A stretch of DNA of 6,599 nt. It comes from Deltaproteobacteria bacterium RBG_13_49_15 (GTDB lineage Bacteria; Desulfobacterota; Desulfobacteria; Desulfobacterales; UBA2156). Both the position numbers and the translations under genes were made by a program. The notes under the pieces were generated by a model. That model saw nothing but the letters and a program-made list of their open reading frames with translations. It was not told where the DNA came from and ran no database searches. The stretch covers positions 1 through 6,599 of the forward strand of contig MGQD01000112.1 of NCBI GenBank assembly GCA_001797695.1, given 5' to 3'. This document shows, piece by piece, positions 5,959 through 6,599 of the stretch (within the stretch, counting starts at the first letter, position 1; the number at the start of each line of letters is the position of its first letter).

Positions 5959-6122
5959 TTCAATTCCGATTGACAGCTCATCCTTTTTCGATAATTGAAA
6001 ATCCATAAGCCACGGCACCTGCATGTCTCCATGAATGGCACTGCATTTTCGGAAAAAACCAAGACCACATCAAGCAATCGCAATGGATTGGAAACCCAAC
6101 ACCCTAAAAATACCGGCCACTA
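5959..6122. other. Non-coding stretch without recognisable content
   Basis: Between the transposase-like fragment and the next minus-strand frame I see no gene with both a start and a ribosome binding site, no tRNA-like fold, no tandem repeats and no strong promoter or terminator. Several short frames with a protein-like flavour exist on the minus strand (for example a 22-codon frame with AVAYGFSIIEKG), none attributable to a family. It is probably degraded sequence. Confidence 0.4.
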
Positions 6123-6278
6123 TCAAAGCTGAGATATAAACCATGCATATTCAGGATATTCACCCAAGTGGAAATAGAGCCCGACTTTTTCATCCAATGG
6201 ATATGGCAATAAATATTTTAGCTTAGAGAGAGTTCCATCCTTTGGTGGGATTGGAAATTCAATTAATCTGCTTGGTTT
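6123..6278 (-). pseudogene. Unrecognised 51-codon reading frame with no start codon
   Basis: Minus-strand frame from 6278 down to a TGA-TAG double stop (6125-6120). It reads as a plausible protein end: LIEFPIPPKDGTLSKLK (5-21), LLPYPLDEKVGLYFHLGEY (23-41), then PEYAWFISQL (42-51), rich in Tyr and Pro with alternating charges. It has no ATG or GTG and no ribosome binding site. It lies in the same frame as the CsgG-like gene, right after that gene's own TAG-TGA double stop. It could be the tail of a decayed gene or a chance open frame. I do not recognise the family. Confidence 0.25.
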
Positions 6279-6281
6279 TCA

Positions 6282-6599
6282 CTACTCAGGGTTGAGATAG
6301 AACTTTTTCGCCAGTGCGCCGGTCATTGAAGAGACAACCCGGCTGATTTCACTGAGATCTTCTCGACAGGAACGGGTCTCGGCGCCGACGATCAAGCCGG
6401 TTTCCACCTCTATGATCCGCGAGTCGATGCGCAGCGCATCTTTGATTTTCATCACCGAGCCTGTAATGATGGCGCCCGCACCCAGCATTTTACCGACTTT
6501 CCGAGCCTCTCCAGTATCAATGATCCCACTCTGACCGACTTTAAGTTCTTCGATCACTTTCTTTAATTGCTCGCGCTCAACGATTTTAAATGTATTGCT
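6282..6599 (-). CDS. CsgG-like protein, C-terminal part (cut by window edge)
   Basis: The gene enters from the right edge; 105 codons and the TAG stop (6284-6282) are inside the window. The frame is open through the last base, so the GTG at 6557 is an internal valine, not the start. The visible part matches the CsgG/FlgO/LpoB-like nucleotide-binding-type fold: TFKIVEREQLKKVIEEL (3-19), SGIIDTGEARKVGKMLGAGA (24-43), IITGSV (44-49), and SRIIEVETGLIVGAE (60-74). In this family the pattern 'VVER..L..ll.E......G..d...a..iGk.lGad..vtGsv' is characteristic. Such proteins are usually outer-membrane-associated lipoproteins, ranging from the curli secretion pore to poorly known envelope assembly factors. 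Whether a lipobox is present cannot be seen because the N-terminus is outside the window. No clear terminator follows. Confidence 0.75.
   Translation of the reverse strand, partial: SNTFKIVEREQLKKVIEELKVGQSGIIDTGEARKVGKMLGAGAIITGSVMKIKDALRIDSRIIEVETGLIVGAETRSCREDLSEISRVVSSMTGALAKKFYLNPE

Noticed and set aside
5781..6083. 100-codon minus-strand frame upstream of vapB
   Set aside because: It runs through the vapBC promoter and operator, has no family resemblance, and overlaps the transposase-like plus-strand segment.
6070..6144. 24-codon hydrophobic minus-strand frame (possible membrane mini-protein)
   Set aside because: No ribosome binding site and no conserved feature; hydrophobic short frames arise easily in this composition.
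6235..6258. Bulged hairpin TTCCATCC/GGATTGGAA downstream of the CsgG-like gene
   Set aside because: It has a bulged A and no T-run on either strand, and lies within the open 51-codon frame.

Overview
The window looks like a bacterial chromosome segment of moderate GC content, probably from an anaerobic proteobacterium-like lineage such as Desulfobacterota. That placement is inferred from the gene mix only (TRAP transporter, PrpB-like lyase, VapBC, CsgG-like protein); there is no rRNA or other marker to fix the taxon.

The left two thirds (about 250-4620) is one tight plus-strand operon. It holds an XRE/cupin regulator (288-929), a lyase of the isocitrate lyase/PEP mutase superfamily (934-1821), and a complete three-part TRAP transporter: DctP binding protein (1852-2844), DctQ small membrane subunit (2848-3342) and DctM large membrane subunit (3342-4619). 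Gaps are 4, 30, 3 and -1 nt. A -35-like TTGACA and an imperfect palindrome, AGTTAACTgatAGTTTACT, sit just before the regulator and look like its own operator. The simplest reading is a self-regulated module in which DctPQM imports a small carboxylate, the lyase splits that acid or a product of it, and the cupin domain senses a ligand. The substrate cannot be read from the sequence.

Directly after dctM is the wreck of one more operon gene (about 4640-4950): the last ~100 codons of a bifunctional class II aldolase/short-chain dehydrogenase of the rhamnulose-phosphate aldolase/lactaldehyde dehydrogenase type. Its aldolase half and Rossmann/catalytic part are gone. A well-placed ribosome binding site, followed by ATA where a start codon would be expected, may be what is left of its 5' end.

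On the minus strand, 5103-5755 is a type II toxin-antitoxin pair: an AbrB-fold antitoxin and a PIN-domain toxin overlapping by 4 nt. A good promoter precedes it, with its -10 box inside a perfect 9-bp inverted repeat, the likely autorepression site. A hairpin with a T-run at 4955-4990 may end this transcript.

The right end (5806-6281) is gene-poor: a short plus-strand reading frame that resembles the C-terminal part of a transposase, about 160 bp with no recognisable content, and a 51-codon minus-strand frame without a start codon. From 6282 to the window edge lies the C-terminal part of a CsgG-like lipoprotein-family gene on the minus strand. The picture is an intact uptake/catabolism operon next to a decaying accessory region.
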